The notes: a model not told the origin generated them from the sequence alone. A DNA stretch of 64,000 nt from Acanthochlamys bracteata (GCA_019914995.1 CM034128.1:6264501-6328500); one strand, 5' to 3'; positions 11,815 to 24,187 are shown, counted from the stretch's first letter. Made by a program: numbers and translations.

Positions 11815-12045
11815 GGGCGTGTTTACTAATTAGGTGAAATTGAGTTTGAAAGATTTTGGAAAGTAAATTCTAAAAATTAAAATAAAAATTTAAAAATATT
11901 TAATAAAAAATAAAATTTTATATTAATAATAAGTTTTAAAATTAAACTAAAATTTTTTTAATAAAAAATTTATTTTAATTTTTTTATATTATATTAAAAA
12001 ATAAATTTAAAAAAAATAAAATTTAGAATGTTAGGAAACACGTAC
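11815..12045. mobile_element. MITE-like element, about 230 bp
   Basis: The left end GGGCGTGTTTACTAA and the reverse complement of the right end GTACGTGTTTCCTAA form imperfect terminal inverted repeats around a very A/T-rich core without coding capacity. TTTA is found directly outside both ends (11811-11814 and 12046-12049). The superfamily cannot be settled; hAT-like or PIF-like MITEs are the obvious candidates. Confidence 0.5.
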
Positions 12046-12550
12046 TTTAAACAAGTTACACCTGAGCTAAATGGGCTAAATCCAAGATGAACCTCTTCAC
12101 TTCTCTTTGACTTCTCCTGCTCCTTCCTTCCGGACTCTTCTTTCTTTATTTTCTTGTCCAGGTAGCTATGTTTCTTCTACCTTCTCATTCTTTTTCTTTT
12201 ATTTCCTTTCCTCTCAATCGCGCCGCATGCTGCCTTCCTCCCCTTGCCGCAGGTTGTCGATCCTATCTCTTGCTTTTCTTCTTCTTATTCTTCTTTTTAT
12301 TTCTTTTTATCTTTTCTTTCCTTTCTCCCCTTGCGCGGCTATTCTCGCTGCATTCCCTCCAGCATGATCTCTCTTCCCTGTTGATATTTCTCTTAATCGG
12401 GGCCGGATTAATTTCCTTTTTCCTCCGTTCATCCTCTCCTTGCAAATTGCTATGCTAATTACTACCAGAGAAGCGCAATTTCGCGCTCCCGCATGACTGT
12501 AGCTCCTTCTGAGAATCTGTCACAGATGGCAATCAGAGTCCTAAACAGAT

Positions 12551-12929
12551 TGTAACACGGCCACATAGGAAGATGAGCAGAAGAAAGGTGAATTGTGTGG
12601 GGTGCTCGTGTGCCTAGTGAAGTAATAGTAATGGTAGCAGCAGCAATAACAACTAAGTGGAGTAATAAGAGTTTAGGTTTTTAGTTGAATAATAAGAAGT
12701 TTGATTGAGTAGGAAGTCAAGGCAGATGTATTTCAATTGTAATAAGACTCTAACTACATGAGTCACAAGTAGTATAAATAAATAGATGCTCCTACAGAAG
12801 GGGGGCATTAGAGAATTGATCGTCTTTCTTGATTATTCATCTCACTTAGCCTTGTTTTCATCTTCTACTTGAGTCTTGTTCGTCTTCTTATCTCCCTTAT
12901 TTTCTTAATTTCCAATGTGAATTGTTACA
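12551..12929 (+). repeat. 5' LTR of truncated Ty3/gypsy element (left edge uncertain)
   Basis: The right edge is fixed by ...GTTACA at 12929, followed two bases later by the primer-binding site. A TATA-like GTATAAATAAATAG lies near 12770. The left edge is a guess at TGTAACACGG (12551); another TG start near 12595 is possible. No second LTR exists in the window because the element is cut off near 14880. The CT-rich open frames at 12107-12458 lie outside and are not considered genes. Confidence 0.5.
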
Positions 12930-12931
12930 TT

Positions 12932-12949
12932 TGGTACCAGAGCCATATC
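12932..12949 (+). other. Primer-binding site, initiator tRNA-Met type
   Basis: TGGTACCAGAGCC matches, with one change, the TGGTATCAGAGCC site complementary to the 3' end of plant initiator methionine tRNA. It sits 2 bp after the inferred LTR end and before gag, as in plant LTR retrotransposons. Confidence 0.75.
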
Positions 12950-13082
12950 ATGAAGAATCACCGCTCCTCATCTTCTGACTCGCCTAAGAAACCAGAACTA
13001 ACCATCACCATCGGGATTCCTTGCAAGTTTCTTCCACTCCGCCTTCCGCCAAGTCAGCACAACTTGATAGGGAGAGAGCCTC

Positions 13083-14161
13083 ATGTTAGAAGAGATGCGA
13101 CGCATGTCGGCCAATATTGAGAAACTCACATTAGCCTTCTTTGCTATGCACTCAGACAAAGAACAAGAAGTAATTGAGAATTTCCTCACTGATCAAAACC
13201 AGAAACAAGAGGGATGCACCTCCCTTGCTAGGCAACATTCATCTAGCAAATCCACAAGCTCCTATGCAGCTTCATTACCAACCAATTTCATAACAGCTGC
13301 ACTAACGTCTCACCATCAACCAGCAACCATACTGACTTCCGAACGATCTGCTACTCAGAGCTCTTTGTTGGGAACTTATGGTTCATTAGCAAACATCATG
13401 CAGGCAGTGATAGAAACTCAGGCTCTTATACCTAGGGAAAGACATGTCTTTCCGTTCTTTGATAGAAAGGAACCACAAGAATGGATATATTCTGCAGAAA
13501 GGTACTTTTGTATTATCGAACTTCTGAATTAGATCACATTGCCATAGCTGCCATGTATTTTCAAGGCGATGCCAATCAGTACCATCCACAACATTCGTTG
13601 GAAGTCTTGATAGCTGCACTCCTTCGTCGATTTGGGTCTACAACTTTCGCCAGTGCAAGCTATGCCCTACACCAACTCAAACAAGGAGGCTTAGTGAATG
13701 AACATCAAGCTGCGTTTGAAGACCTATGCGCCAGATTGCCTCACGCCATGGAGGAAGACTTGGTTGGACACTTCTATGGAGGCCTCTCAAAAAGCATTGC
13801 TGTGGAAGTGATGGCTAGACAACCAAAAAATTTACAAGATACCTTCATGTTAGCTCAGTTGTTTGAAAATAAGACAACAGGAGATTCAAATACCAACCGA
13901 TCAGCGCGTTTTCGTTCGGCATCAGCAATCTCACCTATGACACTCCATTCAGGCACAACAGTAAGCTCACTTTCGTCTGCAGTAACCACAGGAAATGTAA
14001 GACCTCGGCTCACTACAGCTGAGATCAACTTAAGAAGAGTTAAGGGCTTATGCTTCTATTGTGATGCAAAGTATGAAAAAGGCCACAGGTGCACAGCGCG
14101 ATTGTATTCACTTGTAGGCTACGATTCAGATGATGGGAAGAAGAGCAAATTGAAAATCTAG
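13083..14161 (+). pseudogene. Ty3/gypsy gag, frameshifted
   Basis: Two overlapping frames, 13083-13532 and 13481-14161, together give a gag-like protein. The first has an acidic/Ser-rich amino terminus ending in an FFDRKEPQEWIYSAERYF stretch typical of the retrotransposon gag domain; the second continues with FQGDANQ.. and LLRRFGSTTFASASYALHQL. A zinc knuckle CFYCDAKYEKGHRC (about 14049-14090), of the CxxC...GHxC type found in plant gypsy elements, lies near the end. A single frame change near 13500 separates the halves, and a stop lies before the protease. It would package element RNA in the cytoplasm if intact; here it is dead. Confidence 0.8.
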
Positions 14162-14250
14162 ACAGCAGTGACTTGACAGAAAAAGTCACCTTATCCTTGA
14201 GTACAATGAACGGTATGGTTGGGCCTCAAACAGTGAGGGTAGTAGGAAAG

Positions 14251-14598
14251 GTCAAGCGATAGGAAGTGTTTATCCTCGTCGATTCGAAAAGTACGCACAA
14301 CTTTATTTTAGAAAGGCTGGCCAAACACCTGTGCTTAGTGGCAGCTACAGTTTGGCCTCTCAAGGTTGAGTTGGCGGATGGATGGCCTCATTCAATCGAG
14401 GTCCTCTACAAGGAAATTCCATTGGAAGTACAAGAAGCCAAGGTAGTAGTTGATGTGTGCCCTTTTCCTCTAGGGGTAATGGATATCGTACTTGGCATTC
14501 AATGGTTGGAGAGTTTAGAAGATGTCATGTGCAATTGGCACCGCTTTGATATGCGACTCCCAGTGCAAGGCCGTGAGTTTGTCTTGAAAGAAATTTGA
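14251..14598 (+). pseudogene. Ty3/gypsy aspartic protease remnant
   Basis: The reading frame gives a retropepsin-like fold signature: a FILVDSKSTHNFI segment, then VELADGW, and DIVLGIQWLESLE. The family normally has Asp-Ser/Thr-Gly at the active site; here the glycine is replaced by lysine (DSK), which should abolish activity. It follows gag after a short gap with stop codons, as expected of a decayed gag-pol. Confidence 0.7.
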
Positions 14599-14689
14599 AA
14601 AGGAGGAATCTCGCAACTTATGAGCTTACACCCAGGTTACCTGTTGTGCTCCTTACGCCCACTGATCAGTCAATAGAAAAGCTACCCTA

Positions 14690-14876
14690 AGAAATGCAGA
14701 AAATGATTAGCCAATATAGTGCCGTGTTTAAACTAATTCTAGGCCTTCCACCTCGACGGTCACATGATCACGGTATTCCCTTGCTGCCAGGTGTCACGCC
14801 AGTGACTGCCCGCCCATATCGGTACCCCATGCCCGCCCATATCGGTACCTCGACGATCACATTGCTTTGCCAATAA
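14690..14876 (+). pseudogene. Start of Ty3/gypsy reverse transcriptase, truncated
   Basis: The frame has QYSAVF, then GLPPRRSHDHGIPLLPG and RPYRYP, the well-known approach to the RT domain in plant gypsy elements. It breaks off immediately after a 20-bp-scale direct duplication (GCCCGCCCATATCGGTACC occurs twice, near 14806 and 14832). Nothing of the RT catalytic core, RNase H or integrase follows; copia-type sequence begins instead. Confidence 0.7.
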
Positions 14877-14879
14877 AAA

Positions 14880-17800
14880 AATTCAGTAGATTTATTAAGA
14901 GAAACAAGTTTAGCAAAAGAAGAGAATATGGTAAGAACAATAGAATAGAAGAATGACAAGATGGCAACTACTATAACTGCAAAAAACTAGGAGATTTCAT
15001 AAATGAATGCCATATGTTAAAGAAATCCAGAGGTAATGGCATGAAAAATATAGAAAACATTGGCAGCGCAGAGTGATGATGATGAAAGCTCATTAGAAGA
15101 TATTCAGACCAAGCCTGCCAAACTTGAAGAAGTCAAACTGTGCTTAATGATAAATTATAATAAATCAAACGAGGTAAACTCAACCAAATACGATGGTTCT
15201 AATGAAGAATTACATAAAGTATTTGATGAATTATATGCAAAATACATAGATGTTAAATCAGACTCGAAGACTATGAAAGTTTGCATGCATAATATTAAGA
15301 AAGAAAATGAATGTTTAAGTAAGGAAGTGTTCAAAACTGCGGTAGAAGATAAAACAGATGTTATTAAAAATACTTTGCATATTGATTATGACCATATGAA
15401 TGCTCAACTTTATCCATTGTCTATTGAAAACAAAAGTTATTGCAATCTAATGAGAAACTGCAAGCTAAACTGAATGAGCATGCAACTGGCAAGATGACTA
15501 GTGACACTACTGCTTGTAAGTTTTCCCTAACTCAAGAAGATTCCGGAGCTTGAGGAGCTGAATTAAGCACAGAATTAGGAAGTGGAAAGGCTAACATATT
15601 CACCCATTCTAGATTTCAGACATTTTTGTATGACTACAATGAATATATTGGAAAGGTAATTAAATGACATGATGAGTATCTGAAATTAGTAAGTGAAAAT
15701 AAGACCTTGAAGAGCAATGTTAAGGACCTATCAAGCAAGACCAGTGACTTGCACGCATCCCTGGGGATTTGTGATAGGAAAGAATAGATTGGATGTAATG
15801 CTAGGTGCTCAACATAGTGTATACAAAATAGAGGGTGTTGGATTCACACCAACATTGACCGAGGCAGCAAGCAAGCAACCAATTTGAAGTGATAACATTC
15901 CCTTAACCAGTCTTCAGAGTTATAGGAATATAATGTATACCTTCTTCAAGCAAGCAAAACATTAGAAATATCTTCTACAGTGAGTATGCAGCTGATGTGT
16001 CATACTCTTCAACTCCTTTATTAACTACTCTAACTATGGTAGAAAGGGCCATAATATTAATTCTTACTAGTATAAAAAGAATGCTAATAAAGTAAAAATA
16101 ATTTCTTGTCCAAAAGGAACCATTAATAGCACTGACTCTCTAGGATACAAAGTAATTTAGGTACCTAATCATTGAAAATTTTTTTTCTGCAGAAGTAAGA
16201 GGAAGGTGGCAGCCTGAACAAGAACAGATGGTACTTGCATAGTGGCTGCTCCAAGCATATAACTGGAAATGTTAAATGCTTCATACACCTACAAAAACAA
16301 CATGTTGGCAATGTTATTCTTAGAGATAACAGCAAATACAAAGTAATAAGTATTGGTAAAATTAGTAATCCTTCATCTCTCTGCATAGAAAGTGTGCTAC
16401 ATGCAGAAGGATTATAATACAATCTACTAAGTATAAGCCAACTTAGCGACAATGGGTTTAAGGTAAATTTCAACAATCATTGTTGTTCCATTGCGAATCT
16501 TGCATCAGAACAAGAAGTACTGAACGGGAAATAAGACAGGTAATGTTCATGTTTATATATTAGTGATTTTCCTGATCACACAATGTATTTAGTTGCTAGT
16601 CAACATGAAAGTAGCTGGCTATGGCACTAAAGGTTTGGTCACCGTAGTATAAAAATTTTATCCAACTGGGTATGGTTAAAAGATTTCCTGAAGCAAAGTA
16701 TAGTCTCAAAATTTTGTGTGATGCCTGTGCAATAGGTAAGCAATTCAAATCCTCGTTTAAGCCCAAATCGAAAGTTACAACAAGCGAAGCTCTTCAATTG
16801 TTTCATAAAGACTTATTTGGACCTTCACGGTGTTGATGAGTACTCACGATTCAGGTGGGGATTCTTTCTTACGTATAAAACGAAGCCTTCAAAATTTTCA
16901 CAAGCTTTTTCAAAAAGCTTCAAAACGAATTCAATTTAAAATTAATGCTATACGAAGTAATCATGGTAAAGAATTGTAAAATTTTTACTTTGATGAGTTT
17001 TGTAATACAAATGCTCTATCACATAATTTCTAAGCACCTAAAACTTCTCAAGAAAATAGTATTGTTGAAAGAAAAAGTAGAGTGCTAGAACCATATTGTC
17101 GAAGCAAAACTTGCTTAAGTGATTTTGGGCTGAAGCCATTAATAAAACATGTCATATAATCAATGGAGCATTCATCTGACCAATCCTTAAGAAAACTCCA
17201 TTCGAACTTTTGAAAGGAAGAAAACCCAACATAGCATACTTTAACCTTTGGATGCAAATGGTTTATGCTCAACAATGGCAAAGTTAACCTTAGAAATTTT
17301 GATGCTAAGAATGATGAGCGTACTTTTCTTAGATAGTCATCTAACCTTAAGGCATACAAAATTTTTAATAAAAGAATTATGATTGTTGAAGAATCTGTTC
17401 ATCTATGCTTGATATAACTAACAATAGGCTGAGAAAGGAATTAGATTTTGATGCAGGATCCGAAGCAGAAGAACTATACCATTGACCAGACGAAAAGCCG
17501 GCTAAGATGCAGACAGCAAGTGAGGAACTCTCTAATAAGCAGCATGATCCACCTTGAAATGACGAGATAGGTCATAGACCCTTTAAACATAGATCTAGTT
17601 ATCCATAGGAGAACATCATAGGTAATGTAAATGAAGGTATAAGAACTATTCACAACTTAATAGCAATTTTATAGAATCTTATGCATTTGTATCAAAATTT
17701 GAACCCAAATGTATTCTTGATGCTGTGAAAGATGATTCATGAATTGTTGCTATGTACGAAGAATGAAATCGATTCAAATGAAACAATGTATGGCATCTAG

Positions 17801-19130
17801 TTAAGAAACTTACTAATAAATCCATCATGAAAAAGGCAACATCATTAGAAACAAAACTTGGTTGGTGGTTGAAGGGTACAATCAGGAAGAAGGCATTGAC
17901 TTTGATAAAATCTATACTCCTGTTGCACGCCTTGAAGCCATCAAAATGTTACTTGAATCTGCATGTCATAAAGACTTCGAACATTTCCAAATGGATGTCA
18001 AAAAGTGCTTTTCTAAATAGTTTTCTATAAGACGAAGCTTGTGTTGAGAAACTCCCTAGTTTTGAAAACTCCAATTTTTTTCACAACATACTTTCAAGCC
18101 ACATAGGGCACTCTATGGCCTCAAATAAGCTCTTAGAGCTTCGTATGAATGTCTAAGTGCCTTCTTAACTGAGATAGATTTTTGCCGTAGTAAACTTGAC
18201 TTAACTCTCACACTGCATGATGAAAATGAAATATTGATTGTACTGATTTATGTTGATATAATCTTTGGTGATATTGATGAAGTTTGTGTAGAAAGTTCTA
18301 TAAGTTAATGTAGGAAGAGTTCGAGATGAGTCTCATGGAAGAAATACACTACTTTCTTGGACTTCAGATTAGGCAACTAAAGATGGGAATTTTATCAACC
18401 AAAACAAGTATGTCAAAGACTTAATAAAAAGTACAATATGGAACGCAGTAAGGAGATAAGTCATTCATTATCTACCTCATGTAAATTGGATAAAGACGAG
18501 ATAGGTAAATCAGTAGATCGAAAAACATATAAAGGTATGATTGGATCTCACTTGTACTTAACAGCTAGTAGGTTAGACATTCAATTTAGTGTATATTTGT
18601 GTGCAAAACTTCTAAGTAATCATAACAAATCTCACATGAATGCAATCAAAAATATTCTTAGATATATAATAGGTACAAAAGAATTAGGACTATTTTATCT
18701 GAAGGCTGCAAATTCAATTTGTATGGTTGTGTTGATGCTAACTTTGGTGGATGTAAGTTTGATATTAAGTGAATAATGCCAATTTCTAGGAGGATGCTTA
18801 ATCTCATGGTTCTCAATAAAGAAATCATCCATAAAAATGTCCATTGCCGAAATAGAGTGCGTAGCTGCTAGAAGTTGCTGTGCCTGGGTACTATAGATTA
18901 AACGACTACTAGATTTTGGTTTTGAATTAAAAAAATGTGCATATACTCTGTAATAACACTGGTACAATCAAATTGACAAAAAGATTCAATTCAGTATTCT
19001 CGCATTAAGTATATTGATTTATGTCATCATTTCATTAGAGAGCATATTGATTGTAATAATTTCACTTTTAATTTTGTTGATTCTGAAAATCGACTTACAG
19101 ATATCTTTACAAAACCACTTGCATTTTGAT
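14880..19130 (+). pseudogene. Decayed Sirevirus-like Ty1/copia gag-pol
   Basis: Many short frames interrupted by stops follow the copia order. Near 15060 an acidic DDDESS tail and a coiled-coil-like segment (15060-15473) follow a gag knuckle relic. At 16225-16420 comes the protease/GAG-pre-integrase area with WYLHSGCSKHITG (normally DSGCSRHMTG) and a SIGKI segment. Integrase traces follow at 16600-17150. RT begins near 17850 with traces of DFDKIYTPVARLEAIKMLL and QMDVKKCF, then a VDIIFGDIDEVC relic near 18250 in place of VDDIIFG. The RNase H part at 18540-18900 has SHLYLTASRLDIQFSVYLCA and AEIECVAARSCCA. The wording matches the Sirevirus lineage. No LTR pair was found; the 5' end starts within gag. 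Confidence 0.8.
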
Positions 19131-19469
19131 CAGTTTTCAAGAATTTGTTATGAATTGGGTTTTTGCTTCATATGAATTGTTTCACCCTAATTTGCACGAT
19201 GTTTTACTTTACACTATCTTTTAGCCATTAGTTAGCAGTTAAATGATTGGCTATTTTTCTTAAACAGCAGTTGTAAAAAAAATCTTGATAGTTGAGAACT
19301 TTGTCCAACTATGTGTGTGTGTTATTTTCTTAAAACGACCTCTTTCTCCTTTCGTCATGCCGCTCCTAAGCCCTAGAACCATAACTTAGCTCGACGGTAG
19401 AAACCTAAACCCAAATCAAAATTTTCTAACCCTGGTCTCCCAATTCTCCAACGAAATTCCAGATAGAAG
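19131..19469. other. Non-coding join after the copia relic
   Basis: Possibly 3' flank or LTR remnant of the preceding copia relic, but no matching second copy was found to prove it. No coding signal. Confidence 0.4.
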
Positions 19470-19635
19470 ATGCCTAAGAAAATGTTGGCCAGAAAGAGAG
19501 CTCCACTTCTGAAGATGACAAGCACATACGAGAATTACCGTCACCGTTTACCCATTCTAGTCTTGCCACTAGCATATGCCACTAGGTTGAAGAGATTTCG
19601 AGGCACAGCACTATTTGTCACTCAACACACTGCCA
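19470..19635 (+). pseudogene. 5' part of interrupted plant transposon-type protein gene
   Basis: A short frame beginning ATGCCTAAGAAAATG ends where a minus-strand copia element starts (19636). Its continuation resumes on the far side at 24188 with a VEESVRVFYPNMT segment. The two parts together resemble the amino-terminal half of the plant-specific 'putative plant transposon protein' domain family found in many repetitive elements. Assignment is by motif memory only. Confidence 0.4.
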
Positions 19636-19851
19636 TGTATAGAGAATTGTACTCAATGGCTTATTTTTTTTATTGATATAAGCACATATGTATACACTCA
19701 AGGTTTGCAAAGTTAAATATTCCTAAAATTAAATTTTTCTAAAATTAAGCCAAATCAAATCTTTCTAAAATAAAATAAATCTAATCTTTCTAAATAAAAT
19801 CTTTATAAATTAAACACTCCAAATATAGGAAAGAATCAAATATCGTTATCA
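19636..19851 (-). repeat. 3' LTR of the minus-strand copia element
   Basis: It pairs with 23988-24187; both contain CACATATRTATACACTCAAGG and end in the CAAATATCNTTATCA block. The left copy is longer by small insertions in the A/T-rich middle. Confidence 0.85.
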
Positions 19852-20111
19852 TGCCCTCGCAAGATGAAGCTCCGATCAGAGATTTCAATTTTAGACCAAA
19901 GAAGAGAAAGCGCATTTGAGGAAGCGGTTTGGTACGTGCTTCAGCCAGTTGATCTTATGATGAAACATGAGTGACGCGTAAAACATCACTTATGTTTTAT
20001 CATAAAATGAAAAACTGACTTGGAGCACAAATGTGTAACACCAATATTGTCACAATATATGACAGGAGTAGTTAAAAGTTGAACACCAAGCTCAGATAGA
20101 ATAGAGCAAAT

Positions 20112-22615
20112 CTAATTGAGTTCTACAGTAGTGGAGGCAACAGAACGATATTCAGCTTCATTAGAGGAACGAGCAACAGTCCGTTGTTTTTTTAAACTCC
20201 AAGAGATTGGATTGCGATCTAAATACACCACATATGCACTGGTAGAGGTGGAGTCATTTTTGTTACTTCCCCAATCAGCATCCAAGAATGCATGCAAAGA
20301 TAGAAGTGATTCACGATATAAATGTAATCCGTGATTCAGTGTACCAGATAAATAGCGAAAGAGACGTTTGACGGCTATCCAATGCTTAATTGTTGGCCGA
20401 TGCATGAACTGAGAGAGCTTGTTAACTGTAAATTCAATATCCGGTCATGTGAGAGACAGATATTAAATACTTCAAACTACATTTTGAAATTCTGTTAGAT
20501 CAGATAAAATTGTGCCGGTATGAACTGTCAATATTGGACTGATTGATAAGGGAGTCATGACGGATTTGACATCAACCATTTTAGTTTGAACAAGCAGATT
20601 GGTAATGTACCATCATTGAGAGAGAAAAAGACCATGGTCGTGTGGAATAACCTCAACACCATGGAAAAATGACAATGGCCCAAAATCTTTTAATGAGAAT
20701 CGTTGGGCAAGAAACTCCACAAATCGTTTTATCATATTCTGATTTATCTCTTGTAATGATCAGATCATCAACATAGATAAGTAAATAAATGAGATGCCCA
20801 CCTGTGTTAAGAATGAAGAGTGAGGTGCGCATAAGAGTTGATGAAACCAGAGTCAAGTAAAAACGTTTTGAGCTCGTGATACCAAGCACGTGGTGCTTGT
20901 TTGAGACCATAAATAATTTTGCGAAGTTTGCGGATATGAGTGGGAAAGTCCGGATCAATAAATTCGGGTGGTTGAGTAATGTAGACGTCTTCAGATAGGT
21001 GTCCCTGAAGAAATGCATTATTAACATAAAGATAGCGAAGTGACCACCCCCTACTGATGACAAGACTTAGAACAAACCGAACAGTTGTTGGTTTGATAAC
21101 TAGACTAAATGTGTCATTATAGTCCACTTCGGACCGTTGATGAAATTCCTTAGCAACCAAACGTACTTTGTAAGGAGTCAAATTAAACAAGTTCCTAAGT
21201 GCCATTTTGAATAAGAGCATTAAACTCATCGGACATGGCCCGATGCCATTTGGATCTTTGAAGGCTTGGGTCGTAGTTGTTGGTTCTAATTCATCAGAGG
21301 CGGATAGTTGAGCTGTTAAGTTGAGTTTTTTAATAGACTTGTGGATGTTGTTCTTGGATCTAGTTTGCATAGGATGATTGTTGTTAGTTGAAATATGGGA
21401 TCCACTGAAAGACTGAGTAGTGTTGGTAGAATAAGGCATAAGTGATATAGGCGGTAAATTTGGATTGTCGGAGGGGTCTTCGTGCGGGGGTGGTGCTGCG
21501 TTAGATGGCGTTGTGAGTGGCACTGAGGAAGGGGTGGAAATTGGAACGGTGAAAACAGGAGGAGAGTAGGGAACCCATGTGTCAACAGTGGTGCTTTCAG
21601 GACGGGAAAGATTACATTGAAAAGAGAAAAAAAAAAAAACATATTCAATAAATTCAAAGTGGCGAGACACATAGATTTTGGAGGTAGAATTGTCAAGACA
21701 AAGATATGCATTTTGTGTAAGAGAGTAGCCGAGAAAAACACATGGTTTGGAGCGAGGGGCAAGTTTGTAAGGTAAATAAGGACGAAGCCAAGGATATCAT
21801 AAACAACCAAATACTCGAAGTTTGGAATAGTTAGGTGGATGGCAAAATATTTTTTCAAAACGAGAAGTGAATTAAAGTGTTGGAGTGGGTACACGATTAA
21901 TGAGATAAACGGCGGTAGCGAAAGCGTGAGATCAATATGTGAGTGAGAGAGATGCATGAGAAAGAAGAGAAGAGATGCGTGAAACCAATATGTGGCGGTG
22001 TCGTCGTTAAGAGTATCCTTATGTTTTAAAGTATGTGGGGGAGTGGTGAGGTGAGAAATATCATTGTTAGAGAGAAAATTTTCAAAACTTTGATATTCCT
22101 CATCATTGTTGGTGTAAAGACTAATAATTTTATGGGAGAAATAATTTTCTACAAGAGCTTTGAAGCGAATAAAGATAATGCACATTAGATTTTGTTTCAA
22201 GTGGGTAAAACTATATATACTTGGTGAAGTGATCGACGAAAATAACATAATATTTGAAACCATCATGAGATATAATAGGTGAAGTCCAAACATCAGAGAA
22301 AATGATTTCAAAAAATTTAGAGGAAGTAAGAATGGATTTGGAAAATGGTAACTTGTGACTTTTGTTGCAGCGACAATCGTTACAAAAAATTATTGTGGAT
22401 ACAGGAGTAGATAATTGTAACTGACCATTAGATATAATATCTTTGAAGATTTGAAAAGATGGATGCCATAGTCTATGATGCCATTTGGATGAAGAGGTTT
22501 TGACACTAGATAGAGCAAGTAATGATGAAAATTGGATTGGTGTAGTTAGCAACTCATAAACGCCATTTTTAATTTGCCATTGAAGAAGTTGTGCCTCCGT
22601 ACAAAGATTCTTCAC
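20112..22615 (-). pseudogene. Copia integrase, RT and RNase H, broken
   Basis: Reading leftwards, the integrase zinc finger HHRLWHPS...CNDCRCNKSH and a FSDVWTSPI segment (22211-22615) come first, then a proline-rich linker and HPMQTRSKN (20807-21670). RT follows with VYVNNAFLQGHL (normally DVNNAFLQG), YGLKQAPRAWY, and LLIYVDDLIITR in a shifted frame near 20770-20810. RNase H with DADWGSNKNDSTSTSAYVVY and SSNEAEYRSVA lies at 20112-20405. Several stops and frameshifts separate the parts, so the element is not autonomous. The HPMQTRSK and ISWSLKKQ wording fits the Ale/Retrofit lineage. Confidence 0.85.
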
Positions 22616-22919
22616 AAGAAAAAATATGGTAAGAATTAAACAGAAATATTATTGGTGATGTAAAATTAAGAAATAGAGATTTAAATTCTTTTTCATCCTT
22701 GGTACACAAAGAACATTATTTAGTGTAAAATTATGAGTAGAGTAAGATAAAAAAGTGGAACCAGTGTGGGTGATTGATAAACTCGTGCCATCTCCAATTA
22801 TAATATCGTCGGAACCATTGTAGGGAGAGTGAAGTGAAAGAATATTGAGATCGCCAATAATATGATGGGAGGCACAACTATCAAGTAGCTAAGAGGGAGT
22901 TTTTGTGCCGTTATTATTT

Positions 22920-23930
22920 GCAAAGTTAGCTCGTGGCTACCATGATGGAAGATTTGTTTCGGATCCGCGATTGATTAGCACTTGGTTTGTTGGCACTTGA
23001 TTGATTGGCACTAGACGAAAGGATGGGCACCGCTTAGCTGAGTGTCCTTGAATGCCACAGATTTGACAACGATCAAGATATGGTTTTGGTGAAGGGTGAT
23101 CACCATTAGATGTTGGCGCGGAGGACCTGGTGTTGGAAGTCTATGTGATCAGAGTTGAAAGTTGGATGGGGACTTGAATTTCTGTGTGCTGGATTAGCAG
23201 TCGCTAGTATTGGTTGAGCCTTAGACGTTACGTTGCGATGAGTGGCTTCAAGAGTAAGGAGCTTTTCATGTAGTTCCTCAAGGGAGATTGGGGTCTCGCG
23301 AGCTTGGAAAGTAACAATAAGATCATGAAATTCATCGCTAAGACCATCTAGAATTTTCTCAAGTAGGTCTTCGGCATTCATAAGGGTACCAAGTAGTGCA
23401 AGTTCATCGACGTACCTTTTAATTCTCCGTAATTATTTAGTGACACTTTGAGAGCCCTTCTGATGATTTTTTAGATAACTTCGAATTTGTAGACGGCGAC
23501 CGTTTGTTGGCTTGGCATAGGTATTGGAAAGAGTATGCCAAGCGTCACTGGAGGTAGTGGCACCGACAATGAATGGAATAATGTTTGGAGAGATAGATCT
23601 AATTAATGCATTGAGGATCAACTGATCTTGACTTTTTCAGTGAGTATAAGCTGGGTTGGTAGTTACTGAACTGTCTGTAGTAATAGTGGGTGCTGGACAC
23701 AGTTTAGATTCATTAATGAAGCCAAGGAGATCAAAACCAATACGAAGAGTGTTGAATTGAAATTTTCAGGAGAGATAGTTTGTATCATTGAGTTTTAATG
23801 GAGCTTGAGTGGCAACGTTGATGGCAATCAATTGTTGATTGGAGTATTGAGTGATGATAGAAGAGATACTAAATAATGTAGAGATACTGGTCATTGAGAG
23901 TATTTGAAACTACTGAGCTAAGGAGAAAGG
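22920..23930 (-). pseudogene. Copia gag and protease, broken
   Basis: The minus strand begins near 23895 with a Thr/Ser-rich start, then LNDTNYLSWKFQF and, at 23433-23621, SISPNIIPFIVGATTSSDAW. It continues at 23106-23381 with EDLLEKILDGLSDEFHDLI and a Pro/Ser-rich tail. A CxxC..H...C knuckle (CQICGIQGHSAKRC) lies near 23050-23090. Protease (LLDSCASHHI, normally DSGASHHI) follows near 22880. In-frame stops occur between the parts. Confidence 0.8.
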
Positions 23931-23987
23931 AAAAAAAAATTGTAAGAGGAGATATAGCTCGTTAGAACAATAGTGGCTCTGGTACCA

Positions 23988-24187
23988 TGTAGAGAATTAT
24001 ACTTAATGACTTATTTTTCTTTATTGATATGAGCACATATATATACACTCAAGGTTTCCAAAAGTTAAATGTTCATAAAATTAAGCCAAATCAAGTATTT
24101 CTAAAATAAAATAAATCTAATTTTTTTAAATAAAATCTTTCTAAATTAAGCACTCCAAATATAGGAAGGAATCAAATATCTTTATCA
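23988..24187 (-). repeat. 5' LTR of the minus-strand copia element
   Basis: This is the partner of 19636-19851. On the minus strand it begins TGATAAAGATATTTG and ends ATTCTCTACA, directly followed by the primer-binding site at about 23975-23987. Confidence 0.85.

Larger units (their letters stand above)
19636..24187 (-). mobile_element. Ale/Retrofit-like Ty1/copia retrotransposon with both LTRs
   Basis: Two direct repeats bound the element: 19636-19851 (3' LTR on minus) and 23988-24187 (5' LTR on minus), about 90 percent alike by eye and both TG...CA on the minus strand. Immediately inside the right LTR the minus strand reads TGGTACCAGAGCC, a tRNA-Met primer site. Gag, integrase, RT and RNase H follow in copia order. 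Clean 5-bp target duplications are not seen (left flank TGCCA, right flank CCAAA), only a shared CCA. It splits an older transposon-derived gene. Confidence 0.85.

Noticed and set aside
12107-12458. Overlapping frames with long runs of Phe, Leu and Ser
   Set aside because: They arise from a CT-rich low-complexity tract; no domain, start context or splice support.
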